Shown piece by piece: positions 26,230-35,363 of a DNA stretch of 64,000 nt. The notes under the pieces were generated by a model. It searched no databases, had not been told where the DNA came from, and saw nothing but the letters and a program-made list of their open reading frames with translations. Every line of letters starts with the position of its first letter. Within the stretch, counting starts at the first letter, position 1. The stretch is from Phyllobacterium calauticae (GTDB lineage: Bacteria; Pseudomonadota; Alphaproteobacteria; Rhizobiales; Rhizobiaceae): contig NZ_JAGENB010000003.1 in assembly GCF_019991125.1 (NCBI RefSeq), positions 558,001 to 622,000 of the forward strand, read 5' to 3'. A program made the position numbers and the translations under genes.

Positions 26230-27141
26230 TCAGCCCCATTTCATCTCGCCTTTGGCGACCTTGGCGCCCAGTTCAAGCGATGAGACATCGAGCAGGTCGG
26301 GGTAGTGCGCCTTCATGGCGGAGATCAGCTCGCCGCTGGTCTTGGCTTTCCCGGCTTCCGTGTTGAACGTCTCGAGATAGTTCCGGGTGAATTTTACCGC
26401 CGCCGGTCCCTGCGGGGCACCGGCAACCTGATGCGACGGCACGACGATCCGGGGATTGCGCGCCGCCATTTCGTCAAGCGCGGCAATCCACTTGTTCCGG
26501 TCTTCCACGGCCGGCTCGTCCGCAACCCAGACATGGACGCCTGATGAAACCAGTACACCGCCGAAAACCGCTTCAAGCCCGGGCACCCAGAGATAGCGGC
26601 GATCCTTCATATCCTTGATGGTGACGATCTCGATCCTGTTTCCCTCCAGGTCGAGCGAAGACAGGTCTGAGGCTTCCGGAATGACGACATCCGCCAGCAC
26701 CTTCGGTCCATTGTCCTTGAGCTGCGGCCCCCAGACGTCGAGCTTGCCCTGTACGTTGCCCTTGATGGCGTCCACGGTGGCGTGCGCCGCAAGGACTTTT
26801 GCCTTGGGGAAGGCATCGACGATGGGACGCAGGCCAAAATAGTAATCGGGGTCGCTGCAGCTGATGTAAATCGTTGTCAGGGTCTTGCCGGTCGCCTTGA
26901 TCGCATCGGCAACCGCGCGTCCATCGGAGAGTGTAAACCCGCCATCGAGCAGGATCGCTTCCTTCTCGCCGGTCAGGAGCACGGGGGTGCGGCGAAAGCC
27001 GTTCTCATCCGCCTGGAAATAGGTCCATGCCAGCGTGGAAGCGGCCCTGGCCGCAATGGCGCTGAGCGGCTGCAGGGCCGCCACCGCACCGGCTGCCAGA
27101 AGGGATTTCATCGTATCGCGTCGTGTCAGAAGGGTTCGCAC
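26230..27141 (-). CDS. Exported metallo-beta-lactamase-fold protein lacking metal ligands
   Basis: The 303-residue product begins with a twin-arginine-like leader (LLTRRDTMKSLLAAGAVAAL, residues 4-23) and an alanine-rich cleavage region near 31-34. The body has the MBL fold (TPVLLTGEKEAILLDGGF near 52-69), but the metal motif expected as HxHxDH reads CSDPDY (residues 95-100), so only the Asp is kept. One late His remains in VVPSHQ. Hydrolase activity is therefore doubtful. The GTG at 27141 follows GAGGACC; an ATG at 27177 lacks a ribosome-binding site. It is divergent from a LysR gene. Confidence 0.75.
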   Translation of the reverse strand: MRTLLTRRDTMKSLLAAGAVAALQPLSAIAARAASTLAWTYFQADENGFRRTPVLLTGEKEAILLDGGFTLSDGRAVADAIKATGKTLTTIYISCSDPDYYFGLRPIVDAFPKAKVLAAHATVDAIKGNVQGKLDVWGPQLKDNGPKVLADVVIPEASDLSSLDLEGNRIEIVTIKDMKDRRYLWVPGLEAVFGGVLVSSGVHVWVADEPAVEDRNKWIAALDEMAARNPRIVVPSHQVAGAPQGPAAVKFTRNYLETFNTEAGKAKTSGELISAMKAHYPDLLDVSSLELGAKVAKGEMKWG

Positions 27142-27232
27142 GTCTCGGTCCTCGCTCGGTTTCTCACTGTGGGGCATATAGTGACATGGACGGGTTTCTT
27201 GAAAAATCCCGATCAAAATGACAGACTGTATG

Positions 27233-27247
27233 ATTATTTCGTATAAT
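27233..27247. promoter_or_regulatory. AT-rich inverted repeat, candidate LysR site
   Basis: ATTAT (27233-27237) and ATAAT (27243-27247) with a 5-base spacer include a T-N11-A core, typical of LysR operators. The site lies between the divergent MBL-fold gene and the LysR gene, 11 bp before the latter's start. Confidence 0.4.
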
Positions 27248-27257
27248 AAGGCGTGTC

Positions 27258-28157
27258 ATGCCCACGGTCAGTTTCAACAGGTTTATCTATTTCGTCACCG
27301 TGGTGGATATGGGATCGTTCACCGCCGCCGCCGACCGGTTGGGCGTCGCCAAGGCCGTCGTCAGCCACCAGGTGTCGAAGCTGGAGGAAGAGCTGGGCAC
27401 GGCGCTCTTGATCCGCACGACACGGCGGCTGCGGACGACGGAGGCGGGGCGGCGCTTCTACGAACGTTGCATCATCGTCCTGCGCGAGGCCGAAAACGCG
27501 ATCGAGGAGGTGTCGTCCGAGACCGGAACACCTGTCGGGACCCTGATGCTGACAGCGCCGCTGGATTATGGCGCAAAGGTTGTGGCGCCGGCTCTGGCGC
27601 TTTATCTTCAGCGCCATCCGCAGATGCAGGCCGATCTCACCTTCACCGATGTCAAATTCGATCTGGTCGACAATGAGCTTGATCTCTCGATCCGTGTCGG
27701 CTGGCTGGAGGATTCCAGCGCGCAGGCCCGGCGGATCGGCACGTTCGAGCAGCATCTCGTCTGTTCGCCCGCCTATGCCGGGCAGATCGGTCGCGTTGCG
27801 CATCCCGGCGCGCTCGAAGCGGCGAAATGGATCGCCAACGGGGCGCTGAAGGAACCATTGCGCTGGCTGTTTGCAAAAGGCGATGAAAAGGCGGTTGTGA
27901 CGGGCAAGTCCGTTGTCAGCGCCAATGGCACGGAGGCAAGCTATGTCTGCGTCCTCGCCGGGATCGGGCTCGCCGTCATGCCGGACTACCAGGTGGTGCA
28001 GGATATTGCGGCCGGCCGGCTCGTGCGCCTGCTGCCCGGCTGGTCATTGCCGGCGGGCGGCATTCATGCGGTCTATCCGCCGGCCAAATACAGGCCGGCG
28101 CGCGTGCGCGCCTTTGTCGATATCCTTGAGGCGATGGAACGGGAACGGCGCAGTTAG
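27258..28157 (+). CDS. LysR-family transcriptional regulator
   Basis: The 299-residue protein has an N-terminal helix-turn-helix ([36 protein letters not shown]-type, residues about 17-56) and an effector domain of the group that includes many DmlR/AaeR-like regulators ([20 protein letters not shown]). The probable target is the divergent MBL-fold gene; the two starts are 116 bp apart. The stop codon overlaps that of gshB on the opposite strand by three bases. Confidence 0.9.
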   Translation: MPTVSFNRFIYFVTVVDMGSFTAAADRLGVAKAVVSHQVSKLEEELGTALLIRTTRRLRTTEAGRRFYERCIIVLREAENAIEEVSSETGTPVGTLMLTAPLDYGAKVVAPALALYLQRHPQMQADLTFTDVKFDLVDNELDLSIRVGWLEDSSAQARRIGTFEQHLVCSPAYAGQIGRVAHPGALEAAKWIANGALKEPLRWLFAKGDEKAVVTGKSVVSANGTEASYVCVLAGIGLAVMPDYQVVQDIAAGRLVRLLPGWSLPAGGIHAVYPPAKYRPARVRAFVDILEAMERERRS

Positions 28158-29095
28158 CGCCGCTTGGCCTCGACAGCGTCCCAGAACAGCGCGGCGATAT
28201 CGGCGCCGCCGAAGCGCTTGACTTCGCGTATGCCCGTCGGCGAGGTCACGTTGATCTCGGTCATGTAGTCGCCGATGACATCGATGCCGACGAGAATGAA
28301 GCCGCGCTCCCGCAGGGAAGGGCCGATGTGCGCGCAGATTTCGCGCTCGCGTTCCGTCAGTTCGGTCTTCTCGGCCCGCCCGCCCACATGCATGTTGGAG
28401 CGCGCATCGCTTTCCGACGGCACGCGGTTGATCGCACCGACCGGCTCGCCGTCGATCAGGATGATGCGCTTGTCACCGGCCCGCACATCCTTGAGATAGC
28501 GCTGTGCAATGATCGGCTCGCGGAACATCTGGCCGAACATTTCCAGCAGCGATGTCAGGTTGCGGTCGCCATCGGCGAGATGGAACACGCCGGCGCCGCC
28601 ATTGCCGTAGAGTGGCTTGAGGATGATGTCGCCGAACTCCTTGCGGAACGCCACGATCTCCTGCGGATCCTTGGTGATCAGCGTATCGGGCATGAGGTCG
28701 GGGAATTCGGTGACGAAGATTTTTTCCGGGCTGTTGCGCACCCACGCCGGATCGTTGACGACAAGCGTTTTTGGATGGATGCGCTCGAGCAGATGCGTTG
28801 TCGTGATGTAGTTCATGTCAAAGGGCGGGTCCTGCCGGAGCAGCACTACATCCATCTCGGACAGGTCGCGGGAAACCGGTTCACCCAGGGTGAAGTGGTC
28901 GCCTTCCACATCGCGGACCTGCAGTTCTTCCACCCGCGCGCGAACGATGCCGTCGCGCATGCTGAGCCGGTCCGGCGTGTAGTGATAGAGCGCGTGGCCG
29001 CGGGCTTGCGCCTCGAGGCACAGGGCAAAGCTCGTATCGCCTGCGATGCGGATCGAATTGATATGGTCCATCTGGACCGCGACTTTCAATGCCAT
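28154..29095 (-). CDS. gshB: Glutathione synthetase
   Basis: The 313-residue ATP-grasp enzyme joins gamma-glutamylcysteine and glycine to form glutathione. The N-terminal fold ([21 protein letters not shown]), the [29 protein letters not shown] lid region, ATP-binding [12 protein letters not shown] (about residues 160-171) and metal-binding [12 protein letters not shown] (about 284-295) are intact, and length is normal. No ribosomal or nucleotide gene is coupled to it here. The 150 bp upstream separate it from the RlpA-like gene. Confidence 0.96.
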   Translation of the reverse strand: MALKVAVQMDHINSIRIAGDTSFALCLEAQARGHALYHYTPDRLSMRDGIVRARVEELQVRDVEGDHFTLGEPVSRDLSEMDVVLLRQDPPFDMNYITTTHLLERIHPKTLVVNDPAWVRNSPEKIFVTEFPDLMPDTLITKDPQEIVAFRKEFGDIILKPLYGNGGAGVFHLADGDRNLTSLLEMFGQMFREPIIAQRYLKDVRAGDKRIILIDGEPVGAINRVPSESDARSNMHVGGRAEKTELTEREREICAHIGPSLRERGFILVGIDVIGDYMTEINVTSPTGIREVKRFGGADIAALFWDAVEAKRR

Positions 29096-29248
29096 GGAAC
29101 GTCCCCCGACAGGATTAGGAGTGCTGACATGGCGATGTCACGTTCAATGGTCAAGGTCAATCCTGCACCGCGATCAAGATATTGTAGAGGGCAGAATGTC
29201 GCGAAGAGGACGCATCCCTGCCTTCCGGCGGGGATGCGCGGGAAGGTA

Positions 29249-29608
29249 TCAGAGCTTGGCCATGCAGATATTGGTATGGCCCGCGCCAACGAAACCCAGA
29301 CGGTTTGCAGCGCCCTTGGAAAGATCGAGCACACGGCCCTTGATGAAGGGGCCGCGATCGTTGATGCGCACGACGATCGACTTGCCGTTGCGCTGATTGG
29401 TAACCTTCACCTTGGAACCGAAAGGCAGGGTGCGGTGCGCGGCGGTGAGAGCGGAGGGGTTCATGCGCTCGCCGGAAGCCGTCTTGGAATGAAGCGCGTA
29501 CCAGGAGGCACCGCCACAGGCAGAACCGGCGTTCGCCGAAACGATACCAAACATCAGAAGAAGCATGGTTGCAGTAAGTACCTTACGGATACTTGCAATG
29601 GAGACCAT
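29249..29608 (-). CDS. RlpA-like septal lytic transglycosylase family protein
   Basis: The 119-residue protein has a signal peptide (residues 1 to about 27, ending SANA) and a single double-psi beta-barrel domain (about 31-119) with the RlpA signatures [30 protein letters not shown] and [19 protein letters not shown]. RlpA cleaves naked glycan strands at the septum in some bacteria. There is no SPOR domain and no lipobox Cys, so it is a minimal, soluble periplasmic form. Regulation is not evident. Confidence 0.88.
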   Translation of the reverse strand: MVSIASIRKVLTATMLLLMFGIVSANAGSACGGASWYALHSKTASGERMNPSALTAAHRTLPFGSKVKVTNQRNGKSIVVRINDRGPFIKGRVLDLSKGAANRLGFVGAGHTNICMAKL

Positions 29609-29982
29609 ATTGAAATTCGCACTTTAAAACGGCCCGCGGCAGGTACTGCCAGACTGAAGACGCACGCATAAGAATGATCATGGGCAAGTAGATCATCACG
29701 TGAGTGAGTGATCCATTCTATTTTGGGTAAATGTGTCCTCGAGGTGGCCCGAAAGGGAAATATCGGTGAGCAAATCCCGCAAGATCAGCCAAGTCATTCA
29801 AAAAATTTGTCTTATTATGACTCAAAACGTGATCAAGGATGCTTGCATCCGTGGAACTATTGCCGCCGTTCCCTTTGAAATATGGCGGTAATGTGATCAA
29901 TACTGAACGAAAGCCTAAACGAAGACTCTGAAATCCCCGGTTTCGGGCCAAATGTGTTAAGCGGAATTAACGATTGAAAATG
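29609..29982. other. AT-richer intergenic region, possible small reading frame
   Basis: This 374-bp stretch is less GC-rich than its surroundings. The only reading frame of note is 77 codons on the reverse strand at 29718-29951 (beginning MARNRGFQSLRLGFRS). It has no recognisable domain, no clear ribosome-binding site and unlike codon use, so it may be a decayed gene or noncoding DNA. A TTAA-N6-TTAA motif at 29957-29970 has the wrong spacing for CtrA. Confidence 0.3.
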
Positions 29983-30012
29983 AAAAACCCCGGCACGTGC
30001 ATGCCGGGGTTT
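29983..30012 (-). terminator. Rho-independent terminator of uxuA
   Basis: AAACCCCGGCA (29985-29995) and TGCCGGGGTTT (30002-30012) form a perfect 11-bp stem. On the reverse strand it is followed by TTCATTTTC, 28 bases after the uxuA stop codon. Confidence 0.85.
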
Positions 30013-30039
30013 GCCTGGATATCGGCGCTTGATCGGAAT

Positions 30040-31230
30040 TCAGGCGAGGGCCCCGGCATCCAGCGCGTGGATGATGCCGCGCAGTTCGGCCAGGCCGCGC
30101 AGGCGGCCGATGGCGGGATAACCCGGCGTGACCTCCTTCGTCAGGTCGTCCAGCATGCGGTGACCGTGATCTGAGCGGAAGATGATGCTGCCGGACCGGT
30201 CGCGTTTGCGGTCTTCGGCCAGCAATTCCTTCAGCACGGCGACCATGTCCACATCGCCTTCCAGATGCGCTGCCTCATGGAAGCTGCGGCCGTCGCCTTC
30301 CCGGGTGGTGGCGCGCAGGTGGGAGAAGTGGATGCGCGAGGCAAAGCGGCGGGCGATTGCAGGCAGATCATTGTCGGTCCGAACGCCAAGGCTTCCCGTG
30401 CAGAAGCACATGCCGTTGGCTGGGGAAGGAACGGCGTCGAACAGGGCGGCATAATCGGCCTCCGTCGAGGCAATGCGCGGCAGGCCGAAAAGCGGACGGG
30501 GCGGATCATCCGGATGCAGTGTCAGCTTGACGCCGAGATCGTCAGCCACGGGCGTGACAGCTTCGAGGAATTCGATCAGATGCTGGCGCAGTTTGCCGGC
30601 GTCGATGCCGGAATAGGCTTCGAGCTTGTCGCGGAAGGCGGGGATGGTCAGCGGCTCGGTTGTCGAGCCGGGCAGCGCGCTGGCGATATTGCGGGTGAGG
30701 TCGGCGATTTCCTGTCCGCTCATCCCGGCGTAGAGCGCCGCCGCGATAGCGCGGTCCTCCTGCGAATAGGCCGCTTCCGCATTCGTGCGCTGCAGGATGT
30801 GCAGGTCGAACACGGCAAAGGTGTTGTGGTCGAAGCGCATCGCGGTCGAACCGGTCGGCGTGACATAATCGAGGTCGGTGCGGCACCAGTCGACAACGGG
30901 CATGAAATTGTAGCAGATGACACGGATGTCATTGGCTGCGAGCGCTTCCATGCTGGCAATCCAGGCGGCGATTTCGTGTTTCGCCGCACCGCCGAGGCGT
31001 TTGACCGCGTCGGGAATCGGAATGCTCTCGACCACCGACCAGGTCAGGGGAATACGCCCGGCGGGGGTGGTTTCGATGAGCGACTTGCGTTCATGCACCT
31101 GTTTTTCGGTCCAGGCCTGACCGATCGGTACCTCGTGCAGCGCCGATACGATATCGGTCGCCCCGGCCTGGCGCACATTGTCCAGCGTAACGCCGGCTTT
31201 TGGCCCAAACCATCTCCATGCCTGACGCAT
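30040..31230 (-). CDS. uxuA: Mannonate dehydratase
   Basis: UxuA dehydrates D-mannonate to 2-keto-3-deoxy-D-gluconate in glucuronate breakdown. The 396-residue TIM-barrel protein has the family start MRQAWRWFGPKAGVTLDNVRQAGA, the CYNFMPVVDWCRTD region (about residues 105-118), KLTLHPDDPPRPLFGLPRI and FRSDHGHRMLDDL, which carry the metal-binding Cys, His and Asp residues. It is probably co-transcribed with the GntR gene, whose stop lies 33 bp upstream, and functionally belongs with uxaC-uxuB on the other strand. Confidence 0.95.
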   Translation of the reverse strand: MRQAWRWFGPKAGVTLDNVRQAGATDIVSALHEVPIGQAWTEKQVHERKSLIETTPAGRIPLTWSVVESIPIPDAVKRLGGAAKHEIAAWIASMEALAANDIRVICYNFMPVVDWCRTDLDYVTPTGSTAMRFDHNTFAVFDLHILQRTNAEAAYSQEDRAIAAALYAGMSGQEIADLTRNIASALPGSTTEPLTIPAFRDKLEAYSGIDAGKLRQHLIEFLEAVTPVADDLGVKLTLHPDDPPRPLFGLPRIASTEADYAALFDAVPSPANGMCFCTGSLGVRTDNDLPAIARRFASRIHFSHLRATTREGDGRSFHEAAHLEGDVDMVAVLKELLAEDRKRDRSGSIIFRSDHGHRMLDDLTKEVTPGYPAIGRLRGLAELRGIIHALDAGALA

Positions 31231-31263
31231 TCAGTCCTCCGTCATTTCGTGTAATCGCCGGGT

Positions 31264-32040
31264 TCAGACGAATGAGCCCGGGTGGCTTTTTCTCAGTTCA
31301 TCAATATCAGGAATGACGGCATTCAAATGCTGCTTCATTGCCGCGCAGGCGGCCGGTACGTCATGCATTTCGATGGCATTGCGGATGATCCTGTGCTCGG
31401 CAAGCACGTGCTCCATGCGGCCGAGGGCTGGCAGCGTCATGCGGCGGGCACGGTCGATCTGCACTTTCACCGGCTTCAGATAGTGCCAGATGCCGGGATG
31501 GCCGGCGATACCGGCAATCGCCTCGTGAAAGGCCTCGTCGGCTTCGTGGAAGGCACTCATGTTCTGCCGGTCGGCAAAAAACTGCTGGCGGGCCAGAATC
31601 TCGTCCAGCCATTCCACATCCTTGGCGGTGGCAACCGCCGCAGCCCGCTCGACGGTCGCGCCTTCCAGCGCCTGCCGGATGACCACGGCCTCCGGGATCA
31701 GCGCAACCGGGATGCGGGCAACAAAGGTGCCTGACTGCGGAAAGACATCGACCAGCCCGTCTTCCACCAGCCGGATCAGCGCTTCGCGAACCGGGGTGCG
31801 GCTGACGCCAAAGCGTTCCGTCAAAACTTTTTCGTTGAGGGCGGTGCCGGGGGTCATCTGCATGGAAACGATGGCGGCATGCAGTTCGCGGTAAATCGCC
31901 GTGGCTGTCGTCATGCGTCCGGCTGGGGCGCCGCGTGTGCCGGATTTGGCGAAACGCGCCGCATTGTCTCGTGCTGAGGCGATGGGTTCAGCCGGTGTCG
32001 CCACGGCCAAACTTTTTTCTCCCCGGTTCTGTGCTGCCAT
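31264..32040 (-). CDS. GntR-family (FCD domain) regulator, probable hexuronate repressor
   Basis: The 258-residue protein has a GntR winged helix-turn-helix (about residues 47-112; TPGTALNEKVLTERFGVSRTPVREALIRLVEDGLV-type) and an all-helical FCD effector domain (about 120-245; EADEAFHEAIAGIAGHP and HRIIRNAIEMHD carry the metal-binding residues). The first 40 residues are a low-complexity extension; GGAG seven bases before the ATG supports this start. Lying between uxuA and uxaC, it probably senses a hexuronate or an aldonate intermediate and binds the AT-rich palindrome found three times in this island. Confidence 0.87.
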   Translation of the reverse strand: MAAQNRGEKSLAVATPAEPIASARDNAARFAKSGTRGAPAGRMTTATAIYRELHAAIVSMQMTPGTALNEKVLTERFGVSRTPVREALIRLVEDGLVDVFPQSGTFVARIPVALIPEAVVIRQALEGATVERAAAVATAKDVEWLDEILARQQFFADRQNMSAFHEADEAFHEAIAGIAGHPGIWHYLKPVKVQIDRARRMTLPALGRMEHVLAEHRIIRNAIEMHDVPAACAAMKQHLNAVIPDIDELRKSHPGSFV

Positions 32041-32157
32041 TCCAGCGCTCCATTTCCTGTGTCGCGGATGAATCCACCGTCATGAATGGTAGAATTCCGC
32101 GCGAAATCATAGTGCCAAAGCCGCGAATGAAACGATTTCAGGGCACATCGATCCAGT

Positions 32158-32175
32158 TGACATACTAATATATTA
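32158..32175. promoter_or_regulatory. Candidate GntR operator 1 (gntR/uxaC divergent region)
   Basis: TGACATACTAATATATTA is a relaxed copy of the palindrome TGATA-N8-TATCA seen intact at 35279. It lies 117 bp before the gntR start and 167 bp before the uxaC start, placed to control both directions. Confidence 0.5.
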
Positions 32176-32342
32176 TTATTTACTCTTCGCCAAGATCGCA
32201 AAAGCCGAATGTTCACAAGACACTCAAGGCGGCTCGCGCGGTGCGAAAAGCGCCTCGACAGGGGCAATTTCACGGCTTCGGCTCCGGTACACGCAGCGTG
32301 TGGTGTATCGGCCGGTGCGGAAGATGACAGCAAGGACCGACG

Positions 32343-33743
32343 ATGCCTCTCCACCCAGATCGACTTTTCCCCATCGAAGCCGATGCCCGTTCCATCGCGC
32401 GGCGGCTTTTTTCGAACGTCGAGCGCCTGCCGATCATTTCGCCGCACGGCCACACGGACCCGCTGTGGTACGCCCATGACGAGGCCTTTCCCGACCCGGC
32501 CAGTCTCTTCGTCAAGCCCGACCATTATATTTTCCGCATGCTGTATTCTCAAGGTGTCAAGCTCGAGGATCTGGGTGTGCCGCGTCACGATGGCGGGCCT
32601 GTCGAAACTGACGGCCGCACGATCTGGCGGCTGTTTGCCAAACACTGGTACCTGTTTCGCGGCACGCCGTCGCGCCTGTGGTTCGAGCATGCCATGGAAA
32701 CGGTTTTCGGCATCACGGAGCGGTTGAACGAAGGCAATGCCGACCTGCTCTATGACCGTATTGCCGACAAGCTCGGCGACCCCGCGATGCGCCCGCGCGC
32801 ACTCTACAAGCAGTTCGGCATCGAGGTCATCTCGACGACCGATGCGGCGACGGATGACCTCGCGGCCCACGATATCATCCGAAAGTCGGGCTGGGACGGG
32901 CGTGTCATTCCCGCCTACCGGCCCGATGCGGTGATCGATGCGTCGCGGGCGGATTTCCGCACGAATGTGGAAAGGCTCATAGCGCTTGCCGGCACGTCGC
33001 TGAACTACAAGGGGTATCTCGAAGCGCACCGCAACCGGCGTGCCTATTTCAAGGCGCGCGGCGCCACCTCAAGCGATCACGGCCATCCCAGCGCGCGCAC
33101 TGTCGATCTGCCCGTCACTGACGCCGCGGCGCTGTTCGAGCGGGTCCTGCGCCCCGATGTTTCCGATGCGGATGCCGATCTGTTCCGCGCCCAGATGCTG
33201 ACCGAAATGGCGCGCATGAGCATTGATGACGGGCTGGTCATGCAGCTGCATCCGGGCTCCTTCCGCAACCACAATGCCAGGGTTTTCGCCGGTTTCGGTC
33301 CTGACAAGGGGGCGGATATTCCGCGCTCGACCGGCTATGTCGAAGAGCTGAAACCGCTGCTCGACGCGTTCGGCAACAATCCGCAACTGACCCTTATTCT
33401 CTTCACACTGGATGAGACCAGCTACAGCCGTGAACTGGCGCCGCTTGCCGGGCACTATCCCGCCCTGCGGCTCGGACCGGCATGGTGGTTCCATGACAGC
33501 CCGGAAGGCATGCGCCGCTTCCGCGAACTGACCACCGAGACGGCCGGGTTCTACAACACCGTCGGGTTCAACGATGACACGCGGGCCTATCTCTCCATTC
33601 CCGCCCGGCACGACATGGCCCGCCGGGTGGATTGCGCTTATCTTGCACGGCTTGTCGCCGATCACCGACTGGACGAGGATGAGGCGCACACGATTGCCCA
33701 CGACCTGAGCTACCGGCTGGCCAAACAAGCCTACCGTCTTTGA
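32343..33743 (+). CDS. uxaC: Glucuronate (uronate) isomerase
   Basis: UxaC converts D-glucuronate to D-fructuronate and D-galacturonate to D-tagaturonate. The 466-residue protein has the normal family length and signatures: the metal-binding SPHGHTDP (residues about 33-40), GTPSRLWFEHAMETVFGI, ISTTDAATDDL and WWFHDSPEGMRRFRE. A potential operator lies 167 bp upstream. uxuB begins 23 bp after the stop codon, so the two are in one operon. Confidence 0.95.
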   Translation: MPLHPDRLFPIEADARSIARRLFSNVERLPIISPHGHTDPLWYAHDEAFPDPASLFVKPDHYIFRMLYSQGVKLEDLGVPRHDGGPVETDGRTIWRLFAKHWYLFRGTPSRLWFEHAMETVFGITERLNEGNADLLYDRIADKLGDPAMRPRALYKQFGIEVISTTDAATDDLAAHDIIRKSGWDGRVIPAYRPDAVIDASRADFRTNVERLIALAGTSLNYKGYLEAHRNRRAYFKARGATSSDHGHPSARTVDLPVTDAAALFERVLRPDVSDADADLFRAQMLTEMARMSIDDGLVMQLHPGSFRNHNARVFAGFGPDKGADIPRSTGYVEELKPLLDAFGNNPQLTLILFTLDETSYSRELAPLAGHYPALRLGPAWWFHDSPEGMRRFRELTTETAGFYNTVGFNDDTRAYLSIPARHDMARRVDCAYLARLVADHRLDEDEAHTIAHDLSYRLAKQAYRL

Positions 33744-33766
33744 AACAGAACAGACGAGATCGCCCA

Positions 33767-35275
33767 ATGGCTCACGCCGACCAGACCTATCTTTCCCCCG
33801 CCAGCCTGCCGCAGCTTGCCAGCGGCGTTGCAACTCCGGCCTATGATCGCAGCGCGGTTGAAACCGGCATTGTGCATCTGGGCATCGGTGCCTTTCACCG
33901 CGCCCATCAGGCCGTCTATACGGACAGTGTGCTTGCATCGGGGGATACCCGGTGGGGCATTCTGGGAGCGTCGCTGCGCAGCGCCGATACGCGCGACGCA
34001 CTGCAGCCCCAGGGCGGGCTCTATACGGTGGCCGTGCGCGATGGCGGCGGCAGCAGCTATCGTGTGATCGGCAGCATCGGGGATGTGCTGGTCGCGCCGG
34101 AAAATCCGCAAGCCCTGCTGGAAGCCATGAGCAGTCCGGCGGTGCGGATCGTCTCGCTGACGATCACGGAAAAGGGCTATTGCTACTCCCCCGCCTCCGC
34201 CTCGCTCGATGAGAATCATCCAGATATCGTCCATGACCTTGCCCATCCCGCGACGCCGCGCTCGGCCATCGGCTTTATCGTCGAGGCCCTGGCCCGGCGC
34301 CGCGCCAGCGGCACCGCACCCTTCACGCTTCTGTCCTGCGACAACCTTCCGGCCAACGGGCAGACGCTGAAGCGGGTGGTCACGCGCTTAGCTGCATTGC
34401 GGGATGCGGAGCTCGGCGCCTTCATTGGGGATAGCGTGGCCTTTCCCTCGACGATGGTCGACCGGATCGTGCCCGCCACGACCGATGCGGACCGCGATGC
34501 TGTCGCCCGGGACACCGGGCTTGCCGACCGCTGGCCGATCATGACGGAACCGTTCAGCCAATGGGTGGTGGAGGATCATTTTCCATCCGGGCGCCCGGCC
34601 TGGGAAAAGGCGGGTGTCACCTTCGTTACCGATGTCGACGCGTTCGAACTGATGAAACTGCGCCTGCTCAATGGCAGCCATTCGACGCTGGCCTATCTCG
34701 GCTATCTCGCCGGCCATGAAACCGTATCCGACGCCATGGCGGGGGAAGGTTTTGCCGCGCTGATCGAACAAATGATGGATGAGGAGATCACCCCGACGCT
34801 GCCGGGGCTGCCCGGCTTCGACCTTGACGCCTACAAGAAGCAGCTGCGCGAGCGCTTCCGCAATCCGGCGCTGCGGCACCGGACATGGCAGATCGCCATG
34901 GACGGGTCGCAAAAGCTGCCGCAGCGGCTGCTCAACACCATTCGCGTGCGGCTGCGGGAGAATGCCCCCTTTGACCGGCTGGCGCTGGGTGTTGCCGGCT
35001 GGATGCGCTATGCGACCGGAACCGATGAGCGGGGCAATCCGATCGATGTGCGCGACCCGCTGGCCGGCGAATTCAAGGCCCGCACTGCCGGCAAGACATC
35101 GGCACCGGCTCTTTTGCAGGCCTATCTCGGCATGGAGCAGATTTTCGGCAGCGATCTGCCCGAAAGCACGGCGTTTTGCCAAGCCGTCGGCAGGGCTTTG
35201 ACGGAATTGATGGATGAGGGCGCGGCCCGGACGGTGGCCGGGTTTTGCGGCGGGGCGAAAGCGCTTGCTATCTGA
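33767..35275 (+). CDS. uxuB: Mannitol dehydrogenase-family D-fructuronate reductase
   Basis: The 502-residue long-chain polyol dehydrogenase has an N-terminal Rossmann domain (GIVHLGIGAFHRAHQAVYTD near residue 32) and the C-terminal catalytic helical domain with KLRLLNGSHSTLAYLGYL, whose Lys, Asn and His form the active site. In this setting it most likely reduces D-fructuronate to D-mannonate, linking UxaC and UxuA. Tagaturonate reduction or mannitol/arabinitol oxidation cannot be excluded from sequence alone. The ATG at 33767 starts the family alignment; the frame to 33740 lacks a site. Confidence 0.85.
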   Translation: MAHADQTYLSPASLPQLASGVATPAYDRSAVETGIVHLGIGAFHRAHQAVYTDSVLASGDTRWGILGASLRSADTRDALQPQGGLYTVAVRDGGGSSYRVIGSIGDVLVAPENPQALLEAMSSPAVRIVSLTITEKGYCYSPASASLDENHPDIVHDLAHPATPRSAIGFIVEALARRRASGTAPFTLLSCDNLPANGQTLKRVVTRLAALRDAELGAFIGDSVAFPSTMVDRIVPATTDADRDAVARDTGLADRWPIMTEPFSQWVVEDHFPSGRPAWEKAGVTFVTDVDAFELMKLRLLNGSHSTLAYLGYLAGHETVSDAMAGEGFAALIEQMMDEEITPTLPGLPGFDLDAYKKQLRERFRNPALRHRTWQIAMDGSQKLPQRLLNTIRVRLRENAPFDRLALGVAGWMRYATGTDERGNPIDVRDPLAGEFKARTAGKTSAPALLQAYLGMEQIFGSDLPESTAFCQAVGRALTELMDEGAARTVAGFCGGAKALAI

Positions 35276-35278
35276 AAC

Positions 35279-35296
35279 TGATAGATTAATATATCA
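35279..35296. promoter_or_regulatory. Candidate GntR operator 2, before the ABC importer
   Basis: TGATAGATTAATATATCA is an almost perfect 18-bp palindrome (one mismatched pair), four bases after the uxuB stop and 68 bp before the binding-protein gene. It suggests the importer has its own regulated promoter. Confidence 0.58.
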
Positions 35297-35363
35297 AGTG
35301 ACAAAATGAGTGGCTGGAGGATGGCCACCGATCGCTAAACCGGGAACAATTGGGAGGAAGACA

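Noticed and set aside
29957-29971. TTAA-N6-TTAAC as a third CtrA site
   Set aside because: Spacing is six, not seven, and it lies between convergent or distant genes.
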